Of a DNA stretch of 52,134 nucleotides, positions 45,403-52,134 are shown piece by piece. This DNA is from GCA-002697625 sp002697625 (GTDB taxonomy: Bacteria; Bacteroidota; Bacteroidia; Flavobacteriales; BACL11), in the NCBI GenBank assembly GCA_964004625.1, contig CAXFOB010000024.1, forward strand, positions 1 to 52,134, read 5' to 3'. Each line of letters opens with the position of its first letter. Position 1 is the first letter of the stretch. The position numbers and the translations under genes were made by a program. The notes beneath the pieces were generated by a model. The model saw only the letters and a list, made by a program, of their open reading frames with translations. It searched no databases and had not been told where the DNA came from.

Positions 45403-45431
45403 TACTATGCTTGGCATAGTATTCTATTTTT
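45403..45431 (+). terminator. Terminator after the ABC-F gene
   Basis: TACTATGC-TTG-GCATAGTA hairpin, with a shorter outer TAGAA/TTCTA pairing, then a T-rich tract. Confidence 0.7.
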
Positions 45432-45438
45432 CATACTT

Positions 45439-45446
45439 TAATTTTG
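45439..45446 (+). promoter_or_regulatory. Promoter -7 element of the four-gene cassette
   Basis: TAATTTTG lies 25 nt before the first gene of the 45472-47504 cassette, after a terminator. Confidence 0.4.
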
Positions 45447-45471
45447 TACCAGAAATGAAAATATATCAATT

Positions 45472-45984
45472 ATGAAAAAAACAAATTACATCAAATCAAC
45501 TCTTGTTTTAGTATTCTTAATCAGTCTTATTTATACTCAAAAGTCCCAAGCTCAAATACAAAGTATGGCAGGGCCTAGAGTAGGAGTTACCTTATTAGGA
45601 GCTGGAGAAACTGCAGACTGGTTAACAGGTCTAGATGGATCTCCTTCACAAATTATGACACAATATGGATGGCAATGGGAATCAAGATTTGTTGACGGAG
45701 GAGATATTTCTGGTTTAGTAGAATGGGTTCTATTAGTTGGTGGAATGGAAAGAGGAAAATTTTTACCTTCTATAAGTTCTCTTGTAGGATTTAGAAATAG
45801 TGAAGGCTTTGAAATGGGAGTTGGTCCTAGTTTGTCTGCAGGTGGTATAGGAATGGTATTTGGACTTGGATTTACCGCTACTAGTGGAAAATTAAACCTT
45901 CCTATAAACGTTGTATTTTCACCTAAAAAACAAATTTCAGGTGCAGCATTCTCTATTTTATTAGGGTTTAATATGAGTCAATAA
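45472..45984 (+). CDS. Secreted envelope protein, paralogue A
   Basis: 170 aa with a signal peptide (about 1-27, ending SQAQ). The mature part opens IQSMAGPRVG and contains YGWQWESRF, DGGDISGLVEW, LVGGMERGKFLPS, GPSLSAGGIGMVFG and ends GFNMSQ. Glycine-rich alternating strands suggest a small beta-barrel or periplasmic beta protein. It is clearly homologous to the 219-aa protein at 46845. I do not recognise the family. It is first in a four-gene same-strand cassette. Confidence 0.75.
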   Translation: MKKTNYIKSTLVLVFLISLIYTQKSQAQIQSMAGPRVGVTLLGAGETADWLTGLDGSPSQIMTQYGWQWESRFVDGGDISGLVEWVLLVGGMERGKFLPSISSLVGFRNSEGFEMGVGPSLSAGGIGMVFGLGFTATSGKLNLPINVVFSPKKQISGAAFSILLGFNMSQ

Positions 45985-46010
45985 AAAAATGTATCTTTAT
46001 AAAAAATAAA

Positions 46011-46361
46011 ATGAGAAAATTACTTTATATAATACTCTTTTTAATTGTTGGACAAACATCTGTATATGCCTCTTTTCCTGTTTCAGGATATAATAACTTT
46101 GCAAAAATTGAAACAATAAATGAAGATACAGAAGACGATAAAAAGTTAACTAAAAAACAAAAAATAACTTGGATCCTCGTAGGATTTGTAGGTATATACG
46201 TAGGAGTTATTGCTGCACTAATTACTCAACTAATTTCCAAGAAGAAAAAAGGACAATTTAAATTTGCATTACTAGGATTTCTAATATTCGTTGCTATATT
46301 TATTGCTATGGAGATTGGAAGAAATGGGTTAGATCTTAGTGATATATTTATACTTGGATAA
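46011..46361 (+). CDS. Small membrane protein, paralogue B
   Basis: 116 aa. A signal-like N-terminus (about 1-21, ending VYASFPVSG) is followed by an acidic linker (ETINEDTEDDKK), a Lys-rich stretch and two hydrophobic helices (about 53-77 and 83-103) separated by KKKKGQ. The N-terminal pattern MRK-LL...ASFP recurs in the neighbour at 46383. I recall similar beginnings in Bacteroidota small membrane proteins of TM2-like families, but no TM2 motif is seen here. Function unknown. Confidence 0.65.
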   Translation: MRKLLYIILFLIVGQTSVYASFPVSGYNNFAKIETINEDTEDDKKLTKKQKITWILVGFVGIYVGVIAALITQLISKKKKGQFKFALLGFLIFVAIFIAMEIGRNGLDLSDIFILG

Positions 46362-46382
46362 AAATAGTTATTACTAAAAATT

Positions 46383-46805
46383 ATGAGAAAAATATTACTA
46401 ACATTATTATTCGTAATCTTTGGACTTACAACTACTTTTGCTTCTTTTCCTATATCAAAAAACATAACATCTATTGAAAAAGTAGAAGATAATATTGCAA
46501 CAGTTGATTCTGCTACAAATGACACTCCAAAATTTGGGAACCGATCTCTATTAATGGGATTAGTTTGGTTTCCTCTACTAATCTGTTCTGTTTTTTTCGC
46601 CTTTGATGGAAATTCTGACGCAAGTGCACTATCGTGTTTAATCGCAGCAATTGCCTCTTTTATTGGAGCTATAATTACAGGAATCATTTCATTAAAAAGA
46701 AAGGAAAAACCAAAATGGAAAGCAATTTTAGGGCTTGGACTTACTTTAGGAACTATTCTATTTAGCATTATTGCTCCCTTATTGGAAGACATTCCTTTTT
46801 ATTAA
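46383..46805 (+). CDS. Small membrane protein, paralogue B'
   Basis: 140 aa. The N-terminus MRKILLTLLFVIFGLTTTFA, then SFPISKNI, parallels that of the gene just upstream, so the two probably share ancestry or an export signal. After a Glu/Asp-containing linker come three hydrophobic helices (about 57-76, 82-103 and 116-135) with a short basic loop (KRKEKPKWK). It starts 21 nt after the previous gene. Function unknown. Confidence 0.65.
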   Translation: MRKILLTLLFVIFGLTTTFASFPISKNITSIEKVEDNIATVDSATNDTPKFGNRSLLMGLVWFPLLICSVFFAFDGNSDASALSCLIAAIASFIGAIITGIISLKRKEKPKWKAILGLGLTLGTILFSIIAPLLEDIPFY

Positions 46806-46844
46806 AAATAACTAAAATTAAATATATAAACTAAAATTAAAACT

Positions 46845-47504
46845 ATGAAAAAACTATTATTAACACTAATCATTGCATTAGGATTTACACTTAGCTCTAA
46901 TGCTCAAATCGAATCATTAGCAGGACCAAGATTAGGATTTGCTATAATATCAGCTAGTCCTACTTCAGGATTAATTAATGGATACTTGGATTTTGATGAT
47001 TTAGGCAATGACTTACCATCTGATTATGATTCAGAAATTAAGGGTGCTATAACAACACTTTATGGATGGCAATGGGAAAGTAGATTTGCTGATGGTGGAG
47101 ATGTAACTGGTATTGTAGAGTGGATTGCTCTAGTAGGTGGTATGGAAAAAGGATTGTTTCTTCCATCAGTTTCCTCAATGGTTGGAGCAAGAACTTCTAC
47201 TGGATTAGAATTTGCTATGGGACCTAATTTATCATTAGGAGGTATAGCAATGGTATTTGGATTCGGATATAACTTTAAATCTGGAAATTTAAACATGCCA
47301 GTCAACATAGGTTTTGTTCCAGGAAGAAAACAGACACAAGAAACTGAAGCTCAATATCAAACTGAATGGATTGATGAATATGATAATAATGGGAATTATA
47401 TAGGTCAAACATGGAGTGAAACATTAATATCTCCAGCATATACTACTGACTATAACACAGGAAATAGATTTTCAATTACTGTTGGATTTAACATGAGTAA
47501 ATAA
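46845..47504 (+). CDS. Secreted envelope protein, paralogue A'
   Basis: 219 aa with a signal peptide (about 1-20, ending SNAQ). It shares with the 45472 gene the blocks IESLAGPRLG, YGWQWESRFADGGD, VEWIALVGGMEKGLFLPS, GPNLSLGGIAMVFGFG and the ending GFNMSK. Extra segments of about 17 residues after the first block and about 35 before the last strand (EWIDEYDNNGNYIGQ) distinguish it. Same probable beta structure; function unknown. It closes the cassette and is followed by a terminator. Confidence 0.75.
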   Translation: MKKLLLTLIIALGFTLSSNAQIESLAGPRLGFAIISASPTSGLINGYLDFDDLGNDLPSDYDSEIKGAITTLYGWQWESRFADGGDVTGIVEWIALVGGMEKGLFLPSVSSMVGARTSTGLEFAMGPNLSLGGIAMVFGFGYNFKSGNLNMPVNIGFVPGRKQTQETEAQYQTEWIDEYDNNGNYIGQTWSETLISPAYTTDYNTGNRFSITVGFNMSK

Positions 47505-47524
47505 TACACTAAGTACAAATATGT

Positions 47525-47551
47525 TAAAAGGGGATATATATCCCCTTTTTT
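47525..47551 (+). terminator. Terminator between the cassette and era
   Basis: AAAGGGGATATATATCCCCTTTTTT: strong stem plus T run, lying before the era ATG. It argues against an upstream era start at 47521. Confidence 0.85.
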
Positions 47552-47565
47552 CGTTTCTTTGCAAA

Positions 47566-48441
47566 ATGGAACACAAAGCAGGTTTTGTAAATATTATTGG
47601 AAACCCAAATGTTGGAAAATCTACCTTAATGAATGTGCTTATTGGAGAAAAATTATCTATAATTACTCATAAAGTACAAACAACTAGGCATAGAATTTTC
47701 GGAATACTTAATGAGGAAGATTATCAAATAGTTTTTTCGGACACTCCAGGTATTATTCAGCCTGCTTATAAATTACAAGAAAGTATGATGAATTTTGTAC
47801 ATACTGCATTTCAGGATGCAGATGTACTTATTTATATGGTAGAAGTTGGTGAAAAAGTACTAAAAGACGAAAAAATTTTTGAAAGAATCAAAAAAACTTC
47901 TACACCTGTATTACTTTTACTTAATAAAATAGATTTAGTAGATCAAGATGATGTAACGGAACAAATAGAAATTTGGAAAGGAAAAGTACCCAATGCTGAG
48001 ATACTACCTATTTCAGCACTCAACAAATTTAATATCAAGGAAATATTAGATAGAATAATTGAACTTTTACCTGTATGCGCACCCTATTATTCTAAAGATG
48101 CAATTACAGATAAATCTGAACGCTTTTTTGTAGAAGAAAAAATTAGAGAGAAAATATTAAAACATTATAAAAAGGAAATTCCTTATTCCGTTCAAATTGA
48201 AGTAGAAGAGTTTTTTGAAGAAGAAGATATTATCAGAATTAGAGCAATAATTTATGTATTAAGAGAAAGCCAGAGAGGTATAATTATCGGACATAAAGGA
48301 CAAGGAATAAAACGAATAGGCACAGAAGCTAGAAGAGATTTAGAAAAACTCTTATCAAAGAAAATATTTTTAGAAACTCCAGTAAAGATAAAAAAGAACT
48401 GGAGAGATGATGAAAGACAATTAAAAAAATTCGGATACTAA
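47566..48441 (+). CDS. era: GTPase Era
   Basis: Essential GTPase that binds 16S rRNA and the 30S subunit. G1 is GNPNVGKS (12-19), G3 DTPG, G4 NKID, and the C-terminal KH domain contains IIGHKGQGIKRIG. 291 aa is normal. I start at ATG 47566, since the open frame upstream runs through a terminator; a TTTCTTTG element (one-base departure from TAnnTTTG) lies just before it, so the message may have almost no leader. der follows after 4 nt. Confidence 0.95.
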   Translation: MEHKAGFVNIIGNPNVGKSTLMNVLIGEKLSIITHKVQTTRHRIFGILNEEDYQIVFSDTPGIIQPAYKLQESMMNFVHTAFQDADVLIYMVEVGEKVLKDEKIFERIKKTSTPVLLLLNKIDLVDQDDVTEQIEIWKGKVPNAEILPISALNKFNIKEILDRIIELLPVCAPYYSKDAITDKSERFFVEEKIREKILKHYKKEIPYSVQIEVEEFFEEEDIIRIRAIIYVLRESQRGIIIGHKGQGIKRIGTEARRDLEKLLSKKIFLETPVKIKKNWRDDERQLKKFGY

Positions 48442-48445
48442 TAAG

Positions 48446-49750
48446 ATGAGTAATATAGTAGCTATAGTAGGAAGGCCAAATGTTGGAAAATCAACTCTAT
48501 TTAATAGACTAACTCAGAGTAGACAAGCCATTACAGACGAACAATCTGGAGTAACCAGAGACAGGCATTACGGTAAATCAGAATGGGGAGGTAAAGAATT
48601 CTCTGTAATTGATACGGGAGGTTATATTACCGGTTCAGAAGATATCTTTGAAGGAGAAATAAGAAAGCAAGTAGAACTAGCTATAGATGAGGCAAATGTT
48701 ATACTGTTTATAGTAGATGCTAAAGATGGAATAACAGAAATGGATTCTGCTGTAGTACATTTACTTAGGAAAACAGCAAAAAAAGTTTTGTTAGTTGTAA
48801 ACAAAACAGATAACTCTCAACTTTTGGAAGAAGCAGTTGAATTCTACAATCTAGGTGTAGGTAGTTATTTCGCTATTTCGTCAATGAGTGGTAGTGGTAC
48901 AGGAGATTTATTAGATGAACTAATATTACATTTTGAGGATGAATCAGAAAGAGAAGAACTAGATATACCAAAGTTTGCTATTATCGGAAGACCAAATGTT
49001 GGCAAATCATCCTTTGTAAATTCTTTAATCGGGAAAGAACAAAATATAGTAACGGATATTGCAGGAACTACTAGAGATTCTTTAAATACTAGATTTAATA
49101 AATTTGGATTAGATTTCTATTTAGTTGATACTGCTGGTGTAAGAAAAAAGAAGAAAGTTCATGAGAACTTAGAGTTTTATTCTGTAATGCGTGCAGTAAG
49201 AGCTATCGAGCATTCTGATGTATGTATACTTATGATAGATGCAACGAGAGGTTTTGAAGCTCAGGACCAGAGGATTTTTCATATTGCCGATAAAAATAAA
49301 AAGGGAGTAGTAATATTAGTAAATAAATGGGATGCGATTGAAAAAAATACAAACACAACTAAAAAGTTTGAAGAGCAAATTCAGAAACAGATTGCTCCAT
49401 TTACAGATATTCCTATTCTATTTGTTTCTGCATTAGAAAAACAAAGACTTTTAAAAGGATTAGAAACTGCTATTGAAGTTTATAAAAATAGGTCTCAGAA
49501 AATCAGCACTTCTGATTTAAACGAAACAATGCTAGAAATAATAGAAAAAAATCCACCACCTGCAACTAAGGGAAAATATATAAAAATAAAGTATTGCACT
49601 ATGCTTCCTACTAATACTCCTACTTTTGCATTTTTTGCAAATCTACCACAATATATCAAGGAAACATATAAAAGGTTTTTGGAAAATAAAATAAGAGAAA
49701 TATACAACTTTTCTGGTGTCCCAATTACAATTTACTTCCGTCAAAAATAA
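48446..49750 (+). CDS. der: GTPase Der (EngA)
   Basis: Double-GTPase needed for 50S subunit maturation. First G domain: GRPNVGKS (8-15), DTGG, NKTD; second: GRPNVGKS (about 180-187), DTAGVRKKKK, NKWD; then the KH-like C-terminal domain (about 350-434). 434 aa is typical. It lies 4 nt after era and ends at a hairpin terminator, forming a two-gene ribosome-assembly operon. Confidence 0.96.
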   Translation: MSNIVAIVGRPNVGKSTLFNRLTQSRQAITDEQSGVTRDRHYGKSEWGGKEFSVIDTGGYITGSEDIFEGEIRKQVELAIDEANVILFIVDAKDGITEMDSAVVHLLRKTAKKVLLVVNKTDNSQLLEEAVEFYNLGVGSYFAISSMSGSGTGDLLDELILHFEDESEREELDIPKFAIIGRPNVGKSSFVNSLIGKEQNIVTDIAGTTRDSLNTRFNKFGLDFYLVDTAGVRKKKKVHENLEFYSVMRAVRAIEHSDVCILMIDATRGFEAQDQRIFHIADKNKKGVVILVNKWDAIEKNTNTTKKFEEQIQKQIAPFTDIPILFVSALEKQRLLKGLETAIEVYKNRSQKISTSDLNETMLEIIEKNPPPATKGKYIKIKYCTMLPTNTPTFAFFANLPQYIKETYKRFLENKIREIYNFSGVPITIYFRQK

Positions 49751-49753
49751 AAA

Positions 49754-49775
49754 AAGTCCACTAAAAAGTGGACTT
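49754..49775. terminator. Bidirectional terminator after der
   Basis: AAGTCCAC-TAAAAA-GTGGACTT stem between convergent der and a T9SS cargo gene; the A run on the left favours termination of the minus-strand transcript. Confidence 0.75.
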
Positions 49776-49798
49776 CTATCCTTTGTTTTTCAGGAGAA

Positions 49799-50887
49799 TT
49801 ACTCTACAATTAATTTCTTAACCAATTCTCCATTTTCTGTTTTAAGATTTAATATATATGTTCCCTTATCTAAATCCTCAAGATTCAGAGTTATTGAATT
49901 TATAAACTCAAATCTTTTAACCTCTCTCCCATTTATATCAGATAAAACCGTGTTTACTTCATCATTACTTTCAGATGTAATAGTTACATTATAAGTTGCG
50001 GGAATAGGAAAAACACTAAAATATGTATTGTTTGATTCGGAAACACTACTTACTCCAGAACTTTCTAGAAATTCAACTTCTTCTACATTACCTGCTGAAT
50101 CTAAATAAAAATTAGCTAATACAAATTTTGCTAAAGGATCATTTGACCAAAACTGAAAAGAAGAATTTGTTTCTACATCAGAAGGAAATATCGTTGAATT
50201 CATTGCATACCAATTACTTCCTATTCCTCCAAATAATGTATCTGTACAGTAAGCAAAATACTCTGTAGTAGTAATGTCTTCTGCTTTTAATCTTAAGCAT
50301 TCAAATGTACCCATAGGAAGTATTACACTTCCGTAAGCATCAACATTAAAATCAGTAGTAGCATTTATTACAATTTTAATTGAATCTATAGTTTGCGCTT
50401 GTCCTAATGAAAACAATAACGCTAAAGAATCCGCTACAAACATATTAATCATTGATGAATCCAAAATTGTTGATGGCCCAATAGAAGTTGATGAACCATA
50501 AGTTAAAGGTAGTGGAAGGATTAATTGAGGATAAGGAATATCATCAAAACCTACAAGACTAAGCCCTGATGAAGACTTATTAATGTAAATATATTCCGAC
50601 TCCTCAGTCTCAATACACATATTAGCTGTAGGATGATTAGATTCAAAAGGTGTGCCTACTGGAGAGATAATCTCCAAAGATTCCGACTCTGTAGCATTTA
50701 AAGAGCTAAAATCCCATGTTTGGTTTGACCCAGGATTACCCGGGGAAATAGAAGGGCTAGGCATCTCATCATATGCTTGATAAATTACATCTCCTATTCC
50801 TAAAAGATCTGCGTCGGTAACAGTAATCTGTGAAAAAGTAAACACACTAAAAACTGAAAGGACTATTGTTAAAATTTTTGTTTTCAT
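49799..50887 (-). CDS. T9SS type A sorting domain protein
   Basis: 362 aa: signal peptide (about 1-19), a beta-rich body with an N-terminal SNQTWDFSSL segment seen in many secreted Bacteroidota proteins, and a C-terminal sorting domain (about 285-362: FSVFPIPATYNV, LSDINGREV, LDKGTYILNL, LVKKLIVE). It should be exported by the type IX system to the cell surface. Function unknown. It lies 4 nt downstream of another T9SS cargo gene. Confidence 0.85.
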   Translation of the reverse strand: MKTKILTIVLSVFSVFTFSQITVTDADLLGIGDVIYQAYDEMPSPSISPGNPGSNQTWDFSSLNATESESLEIISPVGTPFESNHPTANMCIETEESEYIYINKSSSGLSLVGFDDIPYPQLILPLPLTYGSSTSIGPSTILDSSMINMFVADSLALLFSLGQAQTIDSIKIVINATTDFNVDAYGSVILPMGTFECLRLKAEDITTTEYFAYCTDTLFGGIGSNWYAMNSTIFPSDVETNSSFQFWSNDPLAKFVLANFYLDSAGNVEEVEFLESSGVSSVSESNNTYFSVFPIPATYNVTITSESNDEVNTVLSDINGREVKRFEFINSITLNLEDLDKGTYILNLKTENGELVKKLIVE

Positions 50888-50891
50888 ATTG

Positions 50892-51716
50892 TTAGTTTAA
50901 AATTAATTTATGATTTTCTACAAAATATTTGTCCGAAATCTCAACAAAAAAAATTCCTGAACCTATTTCTGATTTATTGATATTTATACTATTTATTATT
51001 TTTTTAGAATAAACTAATTCTCCTAAATTATTATAAATCATTAAATTCGTTGGAGAATTTACTTCAATAGTAAAATGAGAATTTGAAGGGTTTGGATAAA
51101 TCTGTGATAAACGCTCTATATTTTTCATTGAGGTTGCATCATTTATAAATAAGTCATAAGTTTGCGCAGTAAAAGATGGTATATCGAACGAATTAGCGGA
51201 AAAGATTACCGTTCCAAATATAGGGTCTGTAATTGCTGGTATCTGTATATTAATTGTCATATTTATATCAACAGGAAAAGTTCCTGCTAATGTGGATGTG
51301 CCACTTAACTTAACACAACCGTCTATTCCAGATGGATACTGACAATTAGAAATATCACATTGAGAGTTAATACCACTTGGCAATCCTTGAATATCAAAAG
51401 TTACATGATTTATATCTACAGTCATTACTGTACTAATTCCAGCTACATTCATAGCAGTAACAGCTGCAGCTGGTAATAGAAATCCTATATCCAAGGTAGT
51501 GTCTTCCAACACAATTAAAGTGAGTGTCTGATTATAATTAGATCCTAAACTTCCATCTGCTATACCAGTAGGTATAGGGCTATTTGGTATCTGAATAGAT
51601 GGAGGATAAACTCCAGGCAATCCTAATGAAGTGTAAACAAAATCAGGAGTGCATTGAGAAAAAGATGTAAAAACAGTTAATATAGAAAAAATAGATAATA
51701 GTAAGATTCTTTTCAT
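50892..51716 (-). CDS. T9SS type A sorting domain protein
   Basis: 274 aa: signal peptide (about 1-20), a beta body with several Cys (CDISNCQYPSGIDGC, about 119-133, perhaps disulfide-bonded in the mature protein) and a C-terminal sorting domain (about 200-274: RLSQIYPNPSNSHFTIEV, IYNNLGELVYS, SGIFFVEI). A TAAGTTTG element lies at 51744-51751 upstream. It is the first gene of a two-gene operon with the 362-aa cargo protein. Function unknown. Confidence 0.82.
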   Translation of the reverse strand: MKRILLLSIFSILTVFTSFSQCTPDFVYTSLGLPGVYPPSIQIPNSPIPTGIADGSLGSNYNQTLTLIVLEDTTLDIGFLLPAAAVTAMNVAGISTVMTVDINHVTFDIQGLPSGINSQCDISNCQYPSGIDGCVKLSGTSTLAGTFPVDINMTINIQIPAITDPIFGTVIFSANSFDIPSFTAQTYDLFINDATSMKNIERLSQIYPNPSNSHFTIEVNSPTNLMIYNNLGELVYSKKIINSININKSEIGSGIFFVEISDKYFVENHKLILN

Positions 51717-51743
51717 AATAAAAAGATTTAGAAATTATTACAG

Positions 51744-51751
51744 CAAACTTA
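51744..51751 (-). promoter_or_regulatory. Promoter -7 element of the T9SS cargo pair
   Basis: TAAGTTTG on the minus strand, 27 nt before the ATG at 51716. Confidence 0.45.
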
Positions 51752-51789
51752 CTAAACTTTATATAACTCTATAAGATAAATTATAAAAA

Positions 51790-51906
51790 TTATTCTAATA
51801 CACTATCATAAGCTACACAAGTAGAGGGATGAACAGCACAAGAAGTAAAGGAAATAGTAATAAGTATGAATAATATTATCAGTAAAATTAAATTAGACTT
51901 TTTCAT
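51790..51906 (-). CDS. 38-aa small lipoprotein
   Basis: Starting at ATG 51906: MKKSNLILLIILFILITIS, then FTSC and AVHPSTCVAYDSVLE. The basic start, long hydrophobic core and FTSC lipobox indicate an exported lipoprotein with a mature part of only about 16 residues. I use the internal ATG because the upstream extension lacks a signal-like start. It shares C-x-V-x4-C at its mature N-terminus with the 33-aa lipoprotein before lipA. Function unknown. Confidence 0.55.
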   Translation of the reverse strand: MKKSNLILLIILFILITISFTSCAVHPSTCVAYDSVLE

Positions 51907-51969
51907 AATATAATATTTTAAGGTTCTGGTTGTAATAACGATTATACATAAAAAATGGTTACAAAAAAA

Positions 51970-51993
51970 AGTCCCGGACAATTGTCCGGGACT
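51970..51993. terminator. Terminator (perfect palindrome)
   Basis: AGTCCCGGACAATTGTCCGGGACT, a perfect 24-nt palindrome flanked by an A run and a T run. On the minus strand it lies 29 nt downstream of the T9SS gene that enters from the right edge. Confidence 0.88.
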
Positions 51994-52022
51994 CTTTTAT
52001 AGTTAAGATTAACTTAAACTTC

Positions 52023-52134
52023 TTACTGAAGAATTAGTTTCTTATTAATTACTCCATTATCTGTAGTAATTTCTAAGAAGTAAACTCCTTTAGTATAAGT
52101 AGCTAAATCAACTTGTTTAGTGTACTCACCAACA
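52023..52134 (-). CDS. C-terminal end of a T9SS cargo protein (cut by window edge)
   Basis: The last 36 codons of a minus-strand gene: VGEYTKQVDLATYTKGVYFLE continues with ITTDNGVINKKLILQ and a TAA stop at 52023. The KGVYFLEI strand and final K-K-L-I-L-Q are the end of a type A sorting domain. The rest of the gene lies beyond the right edge, so the cargo type is unknown. Confidence 0.75.
   Translation of the reverse strand, partial: VGEYTKQVDLATYTKGVYFLEITTDNGVINKKLILQ

Noticed and set aside
46226..46792. 188-aa open frame on the minus strand
   Set aside because: It is antisense to two same-strand small membrane protein genes with clear signal peptides and has no upstream promoter or recognisable domain.
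47521..47565. 15-codon extension of era
   Set aside because: It crosses a strong terminator hairpin; Era proteins begin near MEHKAGF at 47566.
49716..49994. 92-aa plus-strand open frame
   Set aside because: It overlaps the der stop and a terminator and is antisense to a well-supported T9SS sorting domain.

Overview
The window is about 52 kb of AT-rich chromosome from a member of the Bacteroidota, most likely order Flavobacteriales. Four observations support this. (1) The partial 16S rRNA at the left edge reads like a flavobacterial 16S. (2) Many genes are preceded by the Bacteroidota sigma-A -7 element TAnnTTTG; the tRNA-Glu promoter is a full TTTG-N19-TAnnTTTG. (3) Start codons usually lack a Shine-Dalgarno sequence and follow A-rich DNA. 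(4) Four secreted proteins, plus a fifth cut by the right edge, end in type IX secretion (T9SS) type A sorting domains. I could not place the family or genus.

Layout. 1-1113: 5' part of 16S rRNA (minus strand) and its upstream region, which carries a roughly 117-bp tandem repeat with a promoter in each copy. 1114-4530: purE, a nitronate monooxygenase-like gene, upp, a small membrane protein and a YjjG-like HAD phosphatase (plus). 4496-11356: a long minus-strand run, aroA, aroB, PAP2 phosphatase, obg, adk, hpt, a CDGSH protein and an M61 peptidase, mostly with overlapping or abutting ends. 11586-20654: lpdA, a DUF2147 protein, rfbC, lytic transglycosylase, uvrA, a LOG-family protein and a large outer-membrane protein with SPOR-like repeats (plus). 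20691-24523: RNA methyltransferase, rpsT, tRNA-Glu, an unknown protein and proS (minus). 24640-27132: Tyr/Asn-rich lipoprotein and a FadL-like porin (plus). 27255-30080: unknown secreted protein, zinc-ribbon coiled-coil protein and a Nif3-like protein (minus). 30124-35508: lpxK, purine nucleoside phosphorylase, a T9SS cargo protein, gatB and an lpxH-like gene (plus). 35559-39020: M43 metalloprotease with T9SS tail, lipA and a 33-aa lipoprotein (minus). 39122-43143: ung, an Omp85-like protein, rmuC and rlmB (plus). 43277-43349: initiator tRNA (minus). 43439-49750: ABC-F ATPase, a four-gene cassette of paired envelope paralogues, era and der (plus). 49799-52134: two T9SS cargo proteins, a tiny lipoprotein and the end of another T9SS cargo gene (minus).

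Functionally this is mostly core genome: nucleotide synthesis and salvage (purE, upp, hpt, adk, PNP), shikimate pathway (aroA, aroB), lipoate-linked metabolism (lipA, lpdA), lipid A (lpxK, lpxH-like), translation and ribosome assembly (obg, era, der, rpsT, rlmB, proS, gatB, ABC-F) and DNA repair (uvrA, ung, rmuC). I see no CRISPR array, prophage, transposase, integrase, restriction or toxin-antitoxin system. I did not find a convincing new multi-gene system. The best leads are the four-gene A-B-B'-A' cassette at 45472-47504, two tiny lipoproteins sharing a C-x-V-x4-C N-terminus (one directly ahead of lipA), the tandem rRNA promoters, and candidate leaderless divergent promoters at 30080-30124.
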